Shown: positions 26,192 to 37,063, counted from the first letter of the stretch. The stretch: 64,000 nucleotides of DNA from an uncultured Paracoccaceae bacterium (GCA_947495295.1 CANLYJ010000002.1:186001-250000); one strand, 5' to 3'. Numbers and translations are program-made. The notes: generated from the letters alone by a model not told the origin.

Positions 26192-28783
26192 ATGACAATT
26201 CGTTCGTTTACAGGCTATCTTAACACCGATCTGATCGGGTTTCAGACCTATCAGACCGGTGACACATTCAACATCGGTACGACCCCTGAGATTGAGATCC
26301 TCTTGCAGGACAATAACGGGGATCTCGTTGCTGAAGGTGACGGTGTCACGCAGGAGGTGTCATCTGACCCCGACGGCGATCAACTTGCCTTTATCCGAGA
26401 TGGATCAGGGACAGTGCTGGTTGATGGGTCGGAGTTCTTTCTGGAAGCGACGTTTACCTTCACTGTCGGCGGCCAGACATTCACCGGGTACCATCTTGAA
26501 CAGCAAGGCGGCGGTACGCTCAACTTCACCATTTTGCCACCGGGCGTTCCGACCGGGACTGCGACAGTTGGTGTTGTCAACTTCTTCCCGAGCCCGGATG
26601 AAGTACCTTACGCAGACCTGAGTTCCGGCGATGAAGAGATTGACGATGCGCCATTCGCCAACCTTGATCTGAGCGGTGGCGACGAAATCATTGCAGGCGC
26701 GGGCGCGGACGAGATATTTGCAGGCAGCGGTGATGACACCGTGGACGCTGGCGGCGGTGCCGACACCGTCGATGGCGGCGCCGGTGATGATACGATTAAT
26801 GCGGGCGGCGGCGCTGACACAGTTTACGGTGGCGCGGGCGACGACATCATCAATGGTGGTGGCGGCGCGGACGTCATTCGCGGTGACACTTCGATTGACC
26901 CGGATGAAGTGAACAGCGAAGGCACGGACTTCAGCGCCATTCCCGACCCCAGCGGCGACGGTACAGCAATCGATGACGATGATGATGTCAGTGCTGGCTT
27001 CAGTCTGGACACCGGCACCATGCAGGTGTCGCTCAGCTTCGCAGATGATGACCCAAACAATACCGCGGCAGGTTTCGAATTTAACAGCTCTGATGGCCAA
27101 TATACCGATGGGCTGAACAATGGTGACGGTGTTACTGACAACGCCATTTTGTTGGCCGGTCGGGGTACAGGCGATACATCAACGACCACAATTTCCTTTT
27201 CATCCAACGATGCAACCGTCGAGGATGAAGTTCAGAATGTTAACTTCCGGCTGAACGATATCGATGATGCCGGTTGGCGCGATGTTGTCACCATCCGGGC
27301 CTTTGATGCCGATGGAAATCCGGTTGAGGTGACACTGACGGGCGGTGCCAACATGGTGCTGTCCGATGCCGATGGTGTTGCGGGTAACGATACAGCGACC
27401 GCCATCGATGGGACCGGCAATGGAGATCCGTCGGACGCGGAAAATTCGCTCCTCGTCGAAATTGCTGGCCCCGTTGCGTCAGTTGAAATCTCTTATGGCA
27501 ACCTAGAGCCGGGCGGCCAGCGGATCGACCTGACAGAGATTTTCTTTGATACGATCCCCGCTGATCAGCCAACCGGGTTCAATGACACCATCGATGGCGG
27601 CGGCGGCGATGATACCATCTTTGGTGAGCTGGGCAGCGATACCATTGACGGCGGTGCAGGGACTGACGCGCTGGATGGCGGGGTTGGTGATGATACTTTT
27701 GTTATCAGCGCTGGCACCGATACAATTGCTGGCGGCGAGGGTGCTGACACATTTGACGCCGAAAACGGATCGTCGCTAACGGGTGAGACGATCACCGTTG
27801 ATGTCGACAATAGTGGCACCGCGACAATCGCCAAAACCAATGACGGCACCACCGACACAACCACCAGCGTCGAAACCTACATCGCTGACGAGGATGTTGC
27901 TGAAGCCGATACCATCACCCTGACCACCACTGATCTGATGACGACAGAGGTCAGCGGGATTGATGACAACGCCATTGGTATCTTTACGCCGCAGAATGGC
28001 GCGCCGCCTGTCGCCTTTGGCGGTCCGGGCCAGCCAACATTCAGCGAATTGATCAGCGGCGCAGAGGCACCGGGGAATAACCCCGCAGGCCGCTATCAGA
28101 TCACAGATGGTGACGAAAGCGGTCAGGTTGGCAATATCGCCTTCGAAAATTTCGAGAATATCGACTTTTCAGTCGTCTGCTTTGCCGATGGCACGCTGAT
28201 TGGTACTGATCGGGGCCTGCGCCCGATTGAGGCATTGCGCATCGGTGACATGGTGCAGACGCTTGACCATGGGCTACAACCGTTGCGCTGGATCGGCCAT
28301 CGGCACATGGATGCTGCAATATTGGCCGCAAAACCCAATCTGCGTCCGATCCGCATCAAGGCAGGCGCGCTGGGCGAAAACACACCGGCCCGCGACCTGG
28401 TTGTGTCGCCGCAGCACCGCATCCTCCTGAAATCCAAGATTGCGATCCGTATGTTCGACACTCAGGAGATTCTGGTTCCGGCGAAGCAATTGCTTGCGGT
28501 TGACGGCATCGATGTCGCGGACGACCTGGAACATGTGACCTATCATCATATCCTGTGCGACAGCCATGAAATTGTTGAAGCTGACGGCGCGCTGGCCGAA
28601 ACGTTGCATACCGGGACACATGCAATGAATGCGATGAGCGCCAAGGCAAAGCAGGAAATTGCCGAGATCTTTGGCGATCTGCCCTTCATGAACAGGCCGT
28701 TGGCGCGCATGAACCCCAAGGGGAAACAGGCCCGCCATTTTGTCGCCCGGCACCTCAAGAACGCCAAGCCGCTTTGGTCATAG
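26192..28783 (+). CDS. RTX-repeat protein with C-terminal Hint_2 domain
   Basis: An 863-residue, very acidic protein without a classical signal peptide. Calcium-binding nonapeptides (GGADTVDGGAGDD type) occur in two blocks at about 163-233 and 462-520, separated by a beta-rich domain (FRLNDIDDAGWRDVVTI). From about residue 660 a Hint domain begins at VCFADGTLI and includes RPIEALRIGDMV, VSPQHRILL and the late histidine block TYHHILCDSHEIV. RTX proteins are usually secreted by type I systems. In Rhodobacteraceae, Hint_2 tails on RTX proteins are common and may self-cleave at the Cys. No type I exporter is adjacent. Confidence 0.85.
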   Translation: MTIRSFTGYLNTDLIGFQTYQTGDTFNIGTTPEIEILLQDNNGDLVAEGDGVTQEVSSDPDGDQLAFIRDGSGTVLVDGSEFFLEATFTFTVGGQTFTGYHLEQQGGGTLNFTILPPGVPTGTATVGVVNFFPSPDEVPYADLSSGDEEIDDAPFANLDLSGGDEIIAGAGADEIFAGSGDDTVDAGGGADTVDGGAGDDTINAGGGADTVYGGAGDDIINGGGGADVIRGDTSIDPDEVNSEGTDFSAIPDPSGDGTAIDDDDDVSAGFSLDTGTMQVSLSFADDDPNNTAAGFEFNSSDGQYTDGLNNGDGVTDNAILLAGRGTGDTSTTTISFSSNDATVEDEVQNVNFRLNDIDDAGWRDVVTIRAFDADGNPVEVTLTGGANMVLSDADGVAGNDTATAIDGTGNGDPSDAENSLLVEIAGPVASVEISYGNLEPGGQRIDLTEIFFDTIPADQPTGFNDTIDGGGGDDTIFGELGSDTIDGGAGTDALDGGVGDDTFVISAGTDTIAGGEGADTFDAENGSSLTGETITVDVDNSGTATIAKTNDGTTDTTTSVETYIADEDVAEADTITLTTTDLMTTEVSGIDDNAIGIFTPQNGAPPVAFGGPGQPTFSELISGAEAPGNNPAGRYQITDGDESGQVGNIAFENFENIDFSVVCFADGTLIGTDRGLRPIEALRIGDMVQTLDHGLQPLRWIGHRHMDAAILAAKPNLRPIRIKAGALGENTPARDLVVSPQHRILLKSKIAIRMFDTQEILVPAKQLLAVDGIDVADDLEHVTYHHILCDSHEIVEADGALAETLHTGTHAMNAMSAKAKQEIAEIFGDLPFMNRPLARMNPKGKQARHFVARHLKNAKPLWS

Positions 28784-28799
28784 GGTTCTGTTCCGGGGC

Positions 28800-29806
28800 C
28801 TAGGTCCCGACGGCAAGAACCCTTTCAGCCTCGTGATAAGGGCAAGCGACTAGATGGTTGCCCCCGATATCCTGAAGCGCCGGTTTTTCCTGCGCGCAAC
28901 AGCTTTGCACTTTGGGGCAACGCGTACGGAACACGCAACCGGATGGCGGTGCCAGTGGTGATGGAAGCTCACCTTCCAGAATGGGCCGTGGCCGCGCGCG
29001 TTCAAGCACAGGATCGGGGATTGGCACCGATGAAATCAGCGCTTGGCTATAGGGATGTTCAGGAGCGGTGGTCAGTTTGTGACTGTCCGCCATTTCCATC
29101 ACCCGCCCCAGATAAAGCACCAGCGTCCGGTCGCTAATATGTTTGACGACGCTCAGGTCATGGGCGATGAAGATCATCGACAGGCCCATATCCCGCTGCA
29201 ATTCCATCAGAAGGTTGATCACCTGGGCCTGCACCGACACGTCCAGTGCCGATACCGGTTCATCACAGATCACCAGCTTGGGGTTCAGGATCAGCGCGCG
29301 GGCGATACCGATCCGCTGACACTGGCCGCCAGAAAATTCATGTGGGTAGCGGTTGATCAAATTTGGCAGCAGGCCAACACGATCCATCAGCGCGCCGACC
29401 CGGGCCTTGACCTCTTTGCGGGGGGTGCCGGGTTCGTGGGTGATAAGCGGTTCGGCGATGATTTCGCCTACCGTCATACGCGGGTTCAGGGCGGCAAGCG
29501 GGTCCTGAAAGATCATTTGCACATCGCGCCGATGCACCCGGCGCTGGCGCGGGTCCATATTGGCCAAGTCGTGATCTTCAAAGAAGATATTGCCACCCGA
29601 TGATGGGATCGTCCCGATAATGGCGCGGGCAAGAGTCGACTTACCAGACCCGGATTCACCAACGATGCCAAGGCATTCACCGGGTGCCAGATCAAACGTC
29701 ACCTCGGACACTGCGTGCAACGGGCGCGGCGGCGTCCAGGGCCAGGAGCCGGGGCGACGGACATCGAATGTTACGGAAAGATCGCGAACAGAAAGGATCG
29801 GTGCCA

Positions 29807-29807
<1 letters not shown>
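28800..29807 (-). CDS. oppF: Oligopeptide ABC transporter ATP-binding protein OppF
   Basis: A 335-residue ATPase: Walker [10 protein letters not shown], signature SGGQCQRIGIARAL, Walker B LVICDEPVSALD and H-loop IFIAHDL. The C-terminal oligopeptide-transporter domain contains FRTRCP and a cysteine-rich tail (VQSCCAQ), which in this family can carry a 4Fe-4S cluster. It pairs with OppD to power peptide import. Its start overlaps the oppD stop by one base. It is last in the operon and converges on the RTX-Hint gene with 16 bp between. Confidence 0.95.
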
Positions 29808-30772
<965 letters not shown>

Positions 30773-30775
30773 GGT

Positions 30776-31702
30776 TTACCGATCCTTGGGGTCAAGCGCG
30801 TCGCGCAGCCCATCACCTACAAAGAAGAAGGCAAAGATGGTCAGCACAAAAAAGAAAAGCGGGAAAGCGATCTGCCAGTAAAAGCCGAACTGCATGGTGC
30901 GTGATCCTTCATTGATCAATGCGCCAAGCGATGTGTTGGGTTCCTGCACGCCGAGGCCCAGAAAGCTGATGAAGCTTTCAAAGATGATCATCGACGGCAC
31001 CAGCAAGGTTGCATAGACGATCACGATTCCCAGCAGGTTTGGCACGATATGGCGCAGGATGATCTTGATCGGCTGCACACCCGTTGCGACCGCGACCTCG
31101 ACAAATTCCTTGTTCTTGATGGTCAGGGTCTGACCACGGGCGATCCGGGCCATATCCAGCCAGGAAATCAGTCCGATCCCCAGAAACAGCATGAAGATCG
31201 ACCGCCCAAAGATCACAAGCATCAGGATCAGCACGAACATGAACGGAATGGACATCAGGACATCAACGATCCGCATCATGATCCCGTCGATCCGGCCGCC
31301 GAAGTAACCTGCCGTCGCCCCATAAAGCGTCCCGACGATCACGGCCACCAATGCACCGACAATCCCCACCATGAGCGAGATGCCAGTGCCCTGCACCGTG
31401 CGTGCAAAAAGGTCGCGCCCATTGCTGTCAGTGCCGAAGTAATGACCCGTTTCTATTGACGGTACGCCCTTGGCGGCGTTGGCGCCGATAAGCGCGAAAT
31501 CAACGAAATCCCGTTCCCACTGGGCAAAGAAGTTGCCAAACAGGGCAAAGCTGGCCACAGCGACCAGAATCGCGAGCGAAACCACTGCGGCCTTGTTGCG
31601 GAAAAACCGGATGCGGGCATCAGCCCAGAGAGAGCGGCCTTTAACCTCTGCAAGGTCAATAGCGTCGCCGACGGATTCAACTGTCGCCTTATCGGGAAAC
31701 AT
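30776..31702 (-). CDS. oppC: Oligopeptide ABC transporter permease OppC
   Basis: A 308-residue permease with six predicted helices. HYFGTDSNGRDLFARTVQG is the OppC/DppC marker that follows the first helix, and the cytoplasmic EAA loop is VEVAVATGVQPIKIILRHIVPN. The start at 31702 is set by AAGGGGG upstream; the open frame runs 21 codons further without support. oppB ends 13 bp before it. Confidence 0.95.
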   Translation of the reverse strand: MFPDKATVESVGDAIDLAEVKGRSLWADARIRFFRNKAAVVSLAILVAVASFALFGNFFAQWERDFVDFALIGANAAKGVPSIETGHYFGTDSNGRDLFARTVQGTGISLMVGIVGALVAVIVGTLYGATAGYFGGRIDGIMMRIVDVLMSIPFMFVLILMLVIFGRSIFMLFLGIGLISWLDMARIARGQTLTIKNKEFVEVAVATGVQPIKIILRHIVPNLLGIVIVYATLLVPSMIIFESFISFLGLGVQEPNTSLGALINEGSRTMQFGFYWQIAFPLFFFVLTIFAFFFVGDGLRDALDPKDR

Positions 31703-31715
31703 CTTATGGACCCCC

Positions 31716-32639
31716 TTAGTAGCGGATTTTTGGATCGATCCATGCGTACAGGATATCGACCACAAGGTTGAAAAAGATGGTCAGGGTGCCCACCAGAATG
31801 GTGATACCCATGATGACCGAATAATCGCGGTTGAAGGCAGAGTTCACAAAGAACTGCCCGATCCCACCAGTGGAAAAGAACACGTCAATCACCACCGAAC
31901 CGGTGATCATGCCGACAAATGCGGGCCCCAGATAGGACAGGACCGGCAGTATTGTTGGCTTCATCGCGTGCCGCCAGATGACCCGCCGCATGGGCAAACC
32001 TTTGGCGCGCGCTGTGCGGATGAAATTGGTGTTCAGCACTTCAAGCATTGATGACCGGGTGATCCGTGCAATTGATGCCATATAGGATGTTGATAGGGCG
32101 ATGACCGGCATGATCAGATACTGCCATTGCCCATCATTCCAACCGCCGCCGGGCAGCCAGCCCAGCCAAAGCGTGAAGGTGAGCAGCAAGATCGGTGCCA
32201 TCACGAAGTTCGGCAGCACCTGCGCCCCGATGGAAATGCCGACGGCCATGTAATCCAGCCATGAGTTCTGGCGGATAGCGGCGGCGATCCCCAGTGAAAC
32301 ACCGACGATCACGGCCACGACAAATGACCAGAACCCGTAGGTCAGGGTAACAGGGAACCCTTGCGCAATGATGTCATTGACGCTGCGGTCTTTGAACTGA
32401 AAAGACGGGCCGAAATCAAAACTGGAGACGACGCCCCAGACATAGTTGACGATTTGTTTCCAGAACGGCTGATCCAGTCCGTATTTCGCCTCGATATTGG
32501 CGAGCACTTCGGGCGGCAGCGGCCGCTCTGAGTTGAAGGGGCCGCCTGGGGCGGCATACATCAGAACAAAGGACAGGATAACCAGGATCAACAGGGTGGG
32601 GATGGCCACGGCAAGGCGGCGAACAACGAAGCTCAGCAT
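31716..32639 (-). CDS. oppB: Oligopeptide ABC transporter permease OppB
   Basis: A 307-residue permease that begins MLSFVVRRLAVAIPTLLI, the usual OppB/DppB opening helix. The EAA loop is FIRTARAKGLPMRRVIWRHA and the C terminus is YAWIDPKIRY, as in the family. It forms the channel with OppC. The start is MLSF (32639); five extra codons upstream are dispensable. A hairpin at 32667-32694 separates it from oppA. Confidence 0.95.
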   Translation of the reverse strand: MLSFVVRRLAVAIPTLLILVILSFVLMYAAPGGPFNSERPLPPEVLANIEAKYGLDQPFWKQIVNYVWGVVSSFDFGPSFQFKDRSVNDIIAQGFPVTLTYGFWSFVVAVIVGVSLGIAAAIRQNSWLDYMAVGISIGAQVLPNFVMAPILLLTFTLWLGWLPGGGWNDGQWQYLIMPVIALSTSYMASIARITRSSMLEVLNTNFIRTARAKGLPMRRVIWRHAMKPTILPVLSYLGPAFVGMITGSVVIDVFFSTGGIGQFFVNSAFNRDYSVIMGITILVGTLTIFFNLVVDILYAWIDPKIRY

Positions 32640-32660
32640 GGGACAGGTATCCAAACAGAA

Positions 32661-32694
32661 TGGGAAAACCGCGCCCTGATCAAGGGGCGCGGTT
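32661..32694 (-). terminator. Hairpin between oppA and oppB (leaky terminator or mRNA stabiliser)
   Basis: A ten-bp perfect GC-rich stem (32667-32676 with 32685-32694, loop TGATCAAG). On the minus strand it is followed by only four T residues, so full termination is unlikely. Hairpins at this position in importer operons commonly let the binding protein be made in excess over the permease. Confidence 0.7.
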
Positions 32695-32709
32695 CATCAC
32701 GATGTGTGA

Positions 32710-34344
32710 TTACTCAGCGATCTTATACAGATCCTTTGAGTACCAGTTCTGCTCGAAGTTCTCGTAGGGCCAGCCTTCGAGATCCTCAGCATACATATAT
32801 ACCGAGGCGTAGTGGTAGATTGGGATAATCGGGGTATCCTTAGCGATGAACTCTTCTACCTTGTCATAGTTGGCCTGAGGGTTGTTCGAAGTCTTGGCTT
32901 CGGCCAGCAGCGCATCAACTTCGGCATTGACGTATTTGCTGTCATTATAGCCGGACTCGGACTGCATCAGGTCAAGGAAGGTCGAGGCCTCATTGTAGTC
33001 GGCACACCAGCCGCCCCGCGCCACATCAAAGTCACCATTGTTGCGGGCTTCAAGGAAGGTCTGCCATTCCTGATTGGCCAGCGTCGTTTCAACACCCAGC
33101 GTCTGTTTCCACATTTGGCTTACCGCGATGGCAACGGCCTTGTGCGATTCGTTGGTGTTGTAGACCAGGTCAATGCTGAGCGGATTGTCAGAGCCATAAC
33201 CAGCACCAGCCAGCAATTCCTGCGCCATTGCATTACGGTCGGCCTGCGTCATGCTTGCCATTGGAATGTCAGGCGTTTCAAACCCGGCGGTTGCCCAGTG
33301 GGTGAATGTGTAGGCAGGTTTCTGACCACCAGCGAGCACGGCTTCGACGATGATGTCACGGTCAAGTGCGAGGCTAAGCGCCTTGCGCACATCGGCGTTC
33401 TTCAACTCGTCAGGCGCTGCGTCACGCAGGTTGAACATGTAGTAGTAAGAACATGCGCGTGGCACGGATACAGCCTGTTCCGGGTATTGCTGCGACAGGC
33501 TTGGGAATTGGCCGGCCGGTACGATGGTCCGATCCATTTCGCCTGCAAGGTAACGCGTCAGCGCGACGTTCTCGTCAGAAACGACGAGTTTGACAACCTT
33601 TTCAATGATGGTGTTGTCGTTGTCCCAATACATTGGGTTACGTTCCCGGACGAGCCGTTCTTGTGGCACGAACTCGGTCAAAACATAGGCCCCGTTGGAC
33701 ACCATGTTTTCGGGCAGCACCCAATCGCTCCCATGTTCTTCGACAGTGGCCTGATGCACAGGGAAGGTTGTGCCGTGGGTGACCATCTGTGGGAAATATG
33801 GCAGCGGCTGCGCCAGGCGCACCTCTAGCGTTGTGTCATCGACAGCTGTCACGGCCAGCTCTGATGGGTCCATGTCGCCGGCAATGACGGCAGATGCGTT
33901 TTCGATGGACATCAGTTCGATGTACCAGGCGTAGGGTGAACCAAGTGCCGGATCGGCGGCGCGTTTCCACGCATAAACGAAATCGCCAGCAGTGACAGGG
34001 TCGCCATTGGACCATTTTGCATTGTCACGCAGTGTAAATGTGTAGGTCAGATTATCTTCGCTGACTTCGTAACCGGTCGCAACACCTGGGATCAGGTTCC
34101 CGGCGGCGTCCTGGTTCATCAGGCCTTCGAACAGGTCGCGCACGACATCGGCGCCGTCAACGTCTTCGACAAGGCCGGGATCGTAGGATGGGCTTTCATC
34201 ACCCACGCGATAGGTGAAGGTCTGGTCAGAGGCGAGCGCTTCGCCGGTTTCAGGATGGGTGGCGTGCCCATCGGCATACACTGCACCGCCTGCGGCGATG
34301 AGGAATGCGGCGGTGGTCGCCATTAATTTTGTTTTCAATGTCAT
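32710..34344 (-). CDS. oppA: Periplasmic oligopeptide-binding protein OppA
   Basis: A 544-residue solute-binding protein (SBP_bac_5). The signal peptide MTLKTKLMATTAAFLIAAGG ends near AVYA. OppA-type blocks include DFVYAWKRAADP, VSNGAYVLTEFVP and the region around GWCADYNEASTFLDLMQS, matching OppA rather than DppA. ATG 34344 has AGGGAG upstream; an earlier start 13 codons away lacks a ribosome site. It is the first gene of the oppABCDF operon and sets the peptide range of the importer. Confidence 0.95.
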   Translation of the reverse strand: MTLKTKLMATTAAFLIAAGGAVYADGHATHPETGEALASDQTFTYRVGDESPSYDPGLVEDVDGADVVRDLFEGLMNQDAAGNLIPGVATGYEVSEDNLTYTFTLRDNAKWSNGDPVTAGDFVYAWKRAADPALGSPYAWYIELMSIENASAVIAGDMDPSELAVTAVDDTTLEVRLAQPLPYFPQMVTHGTTFPVHQATVEEHGSDWVLPENMVSNGAYVLTEFVPQERLVRERNPMYWDNDNTIIEKVVKLVVSDENVALTRYLAGEMDRTIVPAGQFPSLSQQYPEQAVSVPRACSYYYMFNLRDAAPDELKNADVRKALSLALDRDIIVEAVLAGGQKPAYTFTHWATAGFETPDIPMASMTQADRNAMAQELLAGAGYGSDNPLSIDLVYNTNESHKAVAIAVSQMWKQTLGVETTLANQEWQTFLEARNNGDFDVARGGWCADYNEASTFLDLMQSESGYNDSKYVNAEVDALLAEAKTSNNPQANYDKVEEFIAKDTPIIPIYHYASVYMYAEDLEGWPYENFEQNWYSKDLYKIAE

Positions 34345-34663
34345 GAGAATCTCCCTGATTTGGTGCGCAGTTGGCCAGCGCATTCATTGGAATTGTCACG
34401 CGCTTGTCGCGCGGATGTCATTATCTTTTGATTTGTTAACGAAAATGGCAAGGCCAATCGGCACTTGACCCTACGACAATTTGCAGCGGTGGGGGTGAAC
34501 CCAGAACACGCGCAAGATGTGGATAGATTTTGGGCGACCGGCGGAATGATCTGACTTTCGCTTCTGTTACTGACCCTGAATTTGATTCGTCATGTCGGCA
34601 GAATATCGTGGTTTATGCGGCTGCTTGGGCTTATGTCTTGGCTTCCAACGAAGTGGACTTGCC
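34345..34663. other. Divergent intergenic region, 319 bp
   Basis: Lies between the divergent starts of oppA and the hemerythrin-like gene, so it should hold both promoters. It contains an AT-rich stretch near 34420-34450 but no clear operator, repeat or small gene. The plus-strand frame that extends the hemerythrin gene leftwards into this region is Cys-rich and unlike a protein start. Confidence 0.5.
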
Positions 34664-35233
34664 ATGACCGACCTTGCCTTGGAGACCCGCATCGGCCTGC
34701 CAGACGCTTTACGCGTCTTGCTGGAAGAGTATCCCCGGGATGCGTGGGAACAAGACCCAGGCTTTGACGGTTTGATCCGGTTCTGGCTGGACCGGCACCT
34801 GATGTTCCGTCGTCTGATGAAAGAGATGCGCGGCACGGCCGAAGCATTGATTGATCACAAAGTCGATGCAGGTCGCTATCTGGCAGTGGTGTCACGTTAT
34901 GGCGGTATGTTCGTCAACGGCCTGCACGAGCACCACACGATTGAGGATACTTACTACTTTCCCAAACTGTCCCAGCGTGATGGCCGGGTTACCACGGGTT
35001 TTGACATTCTGGATAGCGATCATCACGCGATTGACGGGTATCTGAACACATTTGTGGAAAAGGCGAATGCGGTCATCTCCACGGCCGATGACCGGACCGG
35101 ATTACAGGATGCCGCAGGCGCGTTTCGGACCCAACTGAAAGAGTTGGAGCGATTGTTGAATCGTCACCTTCTGGACGAAGAAGAACTGATCGTTCCTGTG
35201 ATCCTGAAATACGGCGCTGAAGGTCTTGGATAG
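34664..35233 (+). CDS. Hemerythrin HHE-like domain protein
   Basis: A 189-residue four-helix protein. Candidate iron ligands are His45 (FWLDRHLMF), the GLHEHHTIEDTYYFP block (His88, His90, His91, Glu94), DSDHHAID and NRHLLDEEELIVP. This is the HHE cation-binding pattern of bacterial hemerythrins, which bind a di-iron centre and may sense or handle oxygen or nitric oxide. It is the last core gene before the mobile element, and a hairpin terminator for the opposite strand follows it. Confidence 0.85.
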   Translation: MTDLALETRIGLPDALRVLLEEYPRDAWEQDPGFDGLIRFWLDRHLMFRRLMKEMRGTAEALIDHKVDAGRYLAVVSRYGGMFVNGLHEHHTIEDTYYFPKLSQRDGRVTTGFDILDSDHHAIDGYLNTFVEKANAVISTADDRTGLQDAAGAFRTQLKELERLLNRHLLDEEELIVPVILKYGAEGLG

Positions 35234-35270
35234 GGTCCTGATCTGGCCGGGAGCATTGAAAACCGAATAC

Positions 35271-35294
35271 AAAAACGGCGTCTCGTGAAGCCGT
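35271..35294 (-). terminator. Terminator, probably the original one of tRNA-Thr
   Basis: Stem ACGGC/GCCGT followed on the minus strand by five T residues (complement of 35271-35275). It lies 37 bp beyond the displaced 3' half of tRNA-Thr and has the right orientation to end that transcript. After integration of the element it is 16 kb away from the functional tRNA gene. It could also weakly serve the hemerythrin gene from the other side. Confidence 0.6.
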
Positions 35295-35330
35295 CTATAG
35301 TTTTGATTTAATTTCTTAATTCTACGTTTT

Positions 35331-35384
35331 TGAGAAGAGTGGTGCCTCAAGAGGGACTCGAACCCCCGACCTTGTCCTTACGAA
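35331..35384. repeat. attL-type 54-bp direct repeat (displaced 3' half of tRNA-Thr)
   Basis: Identical over 54 bp to 51589-51642. It covers tRNA positions 32-76 (anticodon loop to CCA) plus nine bases of 3' flank, then diverges at TTTTGG. It marks the left boundary of the integrated element. The identity ends within the anticodon-loop sequence CTTACGAA, the probable crossover region. Confidence 0.93.
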
Positions 35385-35582
35385 TTTTGGCGTCGAGTTA
35401 TTGGACAGAACTGGACCGCGCCGCCGTCAGTCGCATAAGGCCTTACGATTGCTTGACTAATTCGGAGCGAGCCTTTGGACGCAGTCAGATGGCGTTTCCG
35501 ATTGTTTGATGCACACGCCCTACTAATCCCCTACGAACCTCCAGATTGGTGCCCTACTAACGACCTGATTAGGCAAATCTCA
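35385..35582. other. Left end of the element, non-coding, with repeated motifs
   Basis: A gene-free stretch next to the left attachment repeat. GCCCTACTAA occurs twice in direct orientation (35517-35526 and 35551-35560), and CCTTACGA, part of the crossover sequence, recurs at about 35443. These are candidate integrase arm and core sites. Confidence 0.45.
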
Positions 35583-36956
35583 CTACTCGAGTTTTAGTAA
35601 CAGCGCATCTCGTGCAAATTTTGCGCCTGCCAACCACGCTGGTTCGACTTCTCTTAGAAGCCTCTCTTTGCGATTATCCAGGGGTCCATGAATGATAGCC
35701 GAACGCACGTTGTAGAAATGAGCCACTCTGTCTTTGATGAGATTTTTTTCTTCTTCGTCTTTCCCGAGTAGCTCAGCGAGCTCATGTTGGAGGGTCTTGC
35801 TTATCTGTCTGTTGCCCGGTTTGAACATCCGCTCGAAAACGATCGCAAGGTCCAAAACTCTGTCTTGCGCTGCAAAGCGCCCGTCCCGACTATAGGCTTC
35901 CGCCAGTCGATACATTGCAGGCGCAAAGTCAGCATAGTCCGTTTTTGCTCGGCGCGAGAAAAGAGACCGTGCTTTCTCGATATCTTTGACGTCCGCTTCC
36001 TCAAACTTTGCAAATGAGCTGAACAGGTGGCTGATCGGCCGACCCTTTTGAGGCGAGTTTGGCCCATGGTGCTGCCCAAGCAAATCTGACGCCACTCTAG
36101 AAATGCAGCCCTCAAACGTCATGACTCGAGTCGTTCGTGCTCCAAGCGTGACGGTCAGCAAATTGGAAAACTCCTCCGTCCAGCGGTGAAACAACGGTGG
36201 GAGCGCCTTGAACGAGCGTTCGTCAATGGAATGCTTGTTGCGGATGTGTGGACGCCAAGCAAACCTGTGGATGATTGCGAACATTGCTTCCGTGCGACGC
36301 CATTCGACGTGTTCAGGAGCAACTTCCCGAAGCCATTCACGATCAACGAAGTTTTTTAGGAGAGCTAGCGGGATAAGAGAGTACCCTTCACCAAGGTCAA
36401 TCTCATGGGGAACACGGAGACCAAAAAAGAGTGCAACGTCCATCCCGACATTCAGGTCGTTTGCTTGGCCAAGATCGGGTCTCAATGTTGACGACAAGAG
36501 CAGCGCGTTCAGTCTTGATGCGGTTTGTAGGAACCCGTCACTCGAACCTGATCCATTCTGCGCCATTTGACCTACAATCATCTGGCTAAGACTGGTGAGT
36601 GTGGTTGAGTTCAAAACTCCAACCTGAACTTCGTCGCTATCAATCCGCGGCCCAAGCGCTTGAGCAATGACTGGGTGATCCCGCAAAACTCCGCGCACAG
36701 GATCGAGCGCAGCTTTTAATTCCGAATAGTACTCAGCATTGCCGAAACGAATTGAATGCCGCGCGTCCTCGTAGACCATGTAAAGATCGTCGGCAGGAAA
36801 CGGAGTTTCGTCATGATTGTTATACGTTACCTGAGCAGGAAAGCCGTGGGATTGCCAATATCGATGAAGGTAAGGCTTTTGGGCCGAGGAAAGAACAACA
36901 AGGCCGTCGGCGAGCCTTTGTCGCCAGGACGCGTCATCGAACTTTTCCAATTTCAC
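35583..36956 (-). CDS. HEPN-motif protein, putative defence effector (457 aa)
   Basis: A soluble 457-residue protein. The C-terminal region has the HEPN signature Rx4H at Arg418-His423 (NVRSAIIHG), preceded by long helices (EKNLIKDRVAHFY), as in Apea-like HEPN proteins. HEPN domains often cleave RNA in toxin-antitoxin and anti-phage systems. The N-terminal 370 residues match nothing I recognise. It lies 107 bp downstream of a second HEPN-motif gene on the same strand; together with the DGQQR gene they form one apparent operon. Codon use is more AT-rich than the chromosome. RNase activity is inferred from the motif only. Confidence 0.75.
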   Translation of the reverse strand: MKLEKFDDASWRQRLADGLVVLSSAQKPYLHRYWQSHGFPAQVTYNNHDETPFPADDLYMVYEDARHSIRFGNAEYYSELKAALDPVRGVLRDHPVIAQALGPRIDSDEVQVGVLNSTTLTSLSQMIVGQMAQNGSGSSDGFLQTASRLNALLLSSTLRPDLGQANDLNVGMDVALFFGLRVPHEIDLGEGYSLIPLALLKNFVDREWLREVAPEHVEWRRTEAMFAIIHRFAWRPHIRNKHSIDERSFKALPPLFHRWTEEFSNLLTVTLGARTTRVMTFEGCISRVASDLLGQHHGPNSPQKGRPISHLFSSFAKFEEADVKDIEKARSLFSRRAKTDYADFAPAMYRLAEAYSRDGRFAAQDRVLDLAIVFERMFKPGNRQISKTLQHELAELLGKDEEEKNLIKDRVAHFYNVRSAIIHGPLDNRKERLLREVEPAWLAGAKFARDALLLKLE

Positions 36957-37063
36957 ACTGTTCGCCTCTTTCGCCAGAGATGCTTAGCCCGCCACAAATC
37001 TCACGATCTTTCGGCTGGTTTCTGAACCGACCAAACAGGTAGAAGAAGAGGATCGCAGATCTC

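Noticed and set aside
35331..35384. A second functional tRNA gene at the left border
   Set aside because: Only positions 32-76 are present; the D arm and 5' acceptor strand are missing.
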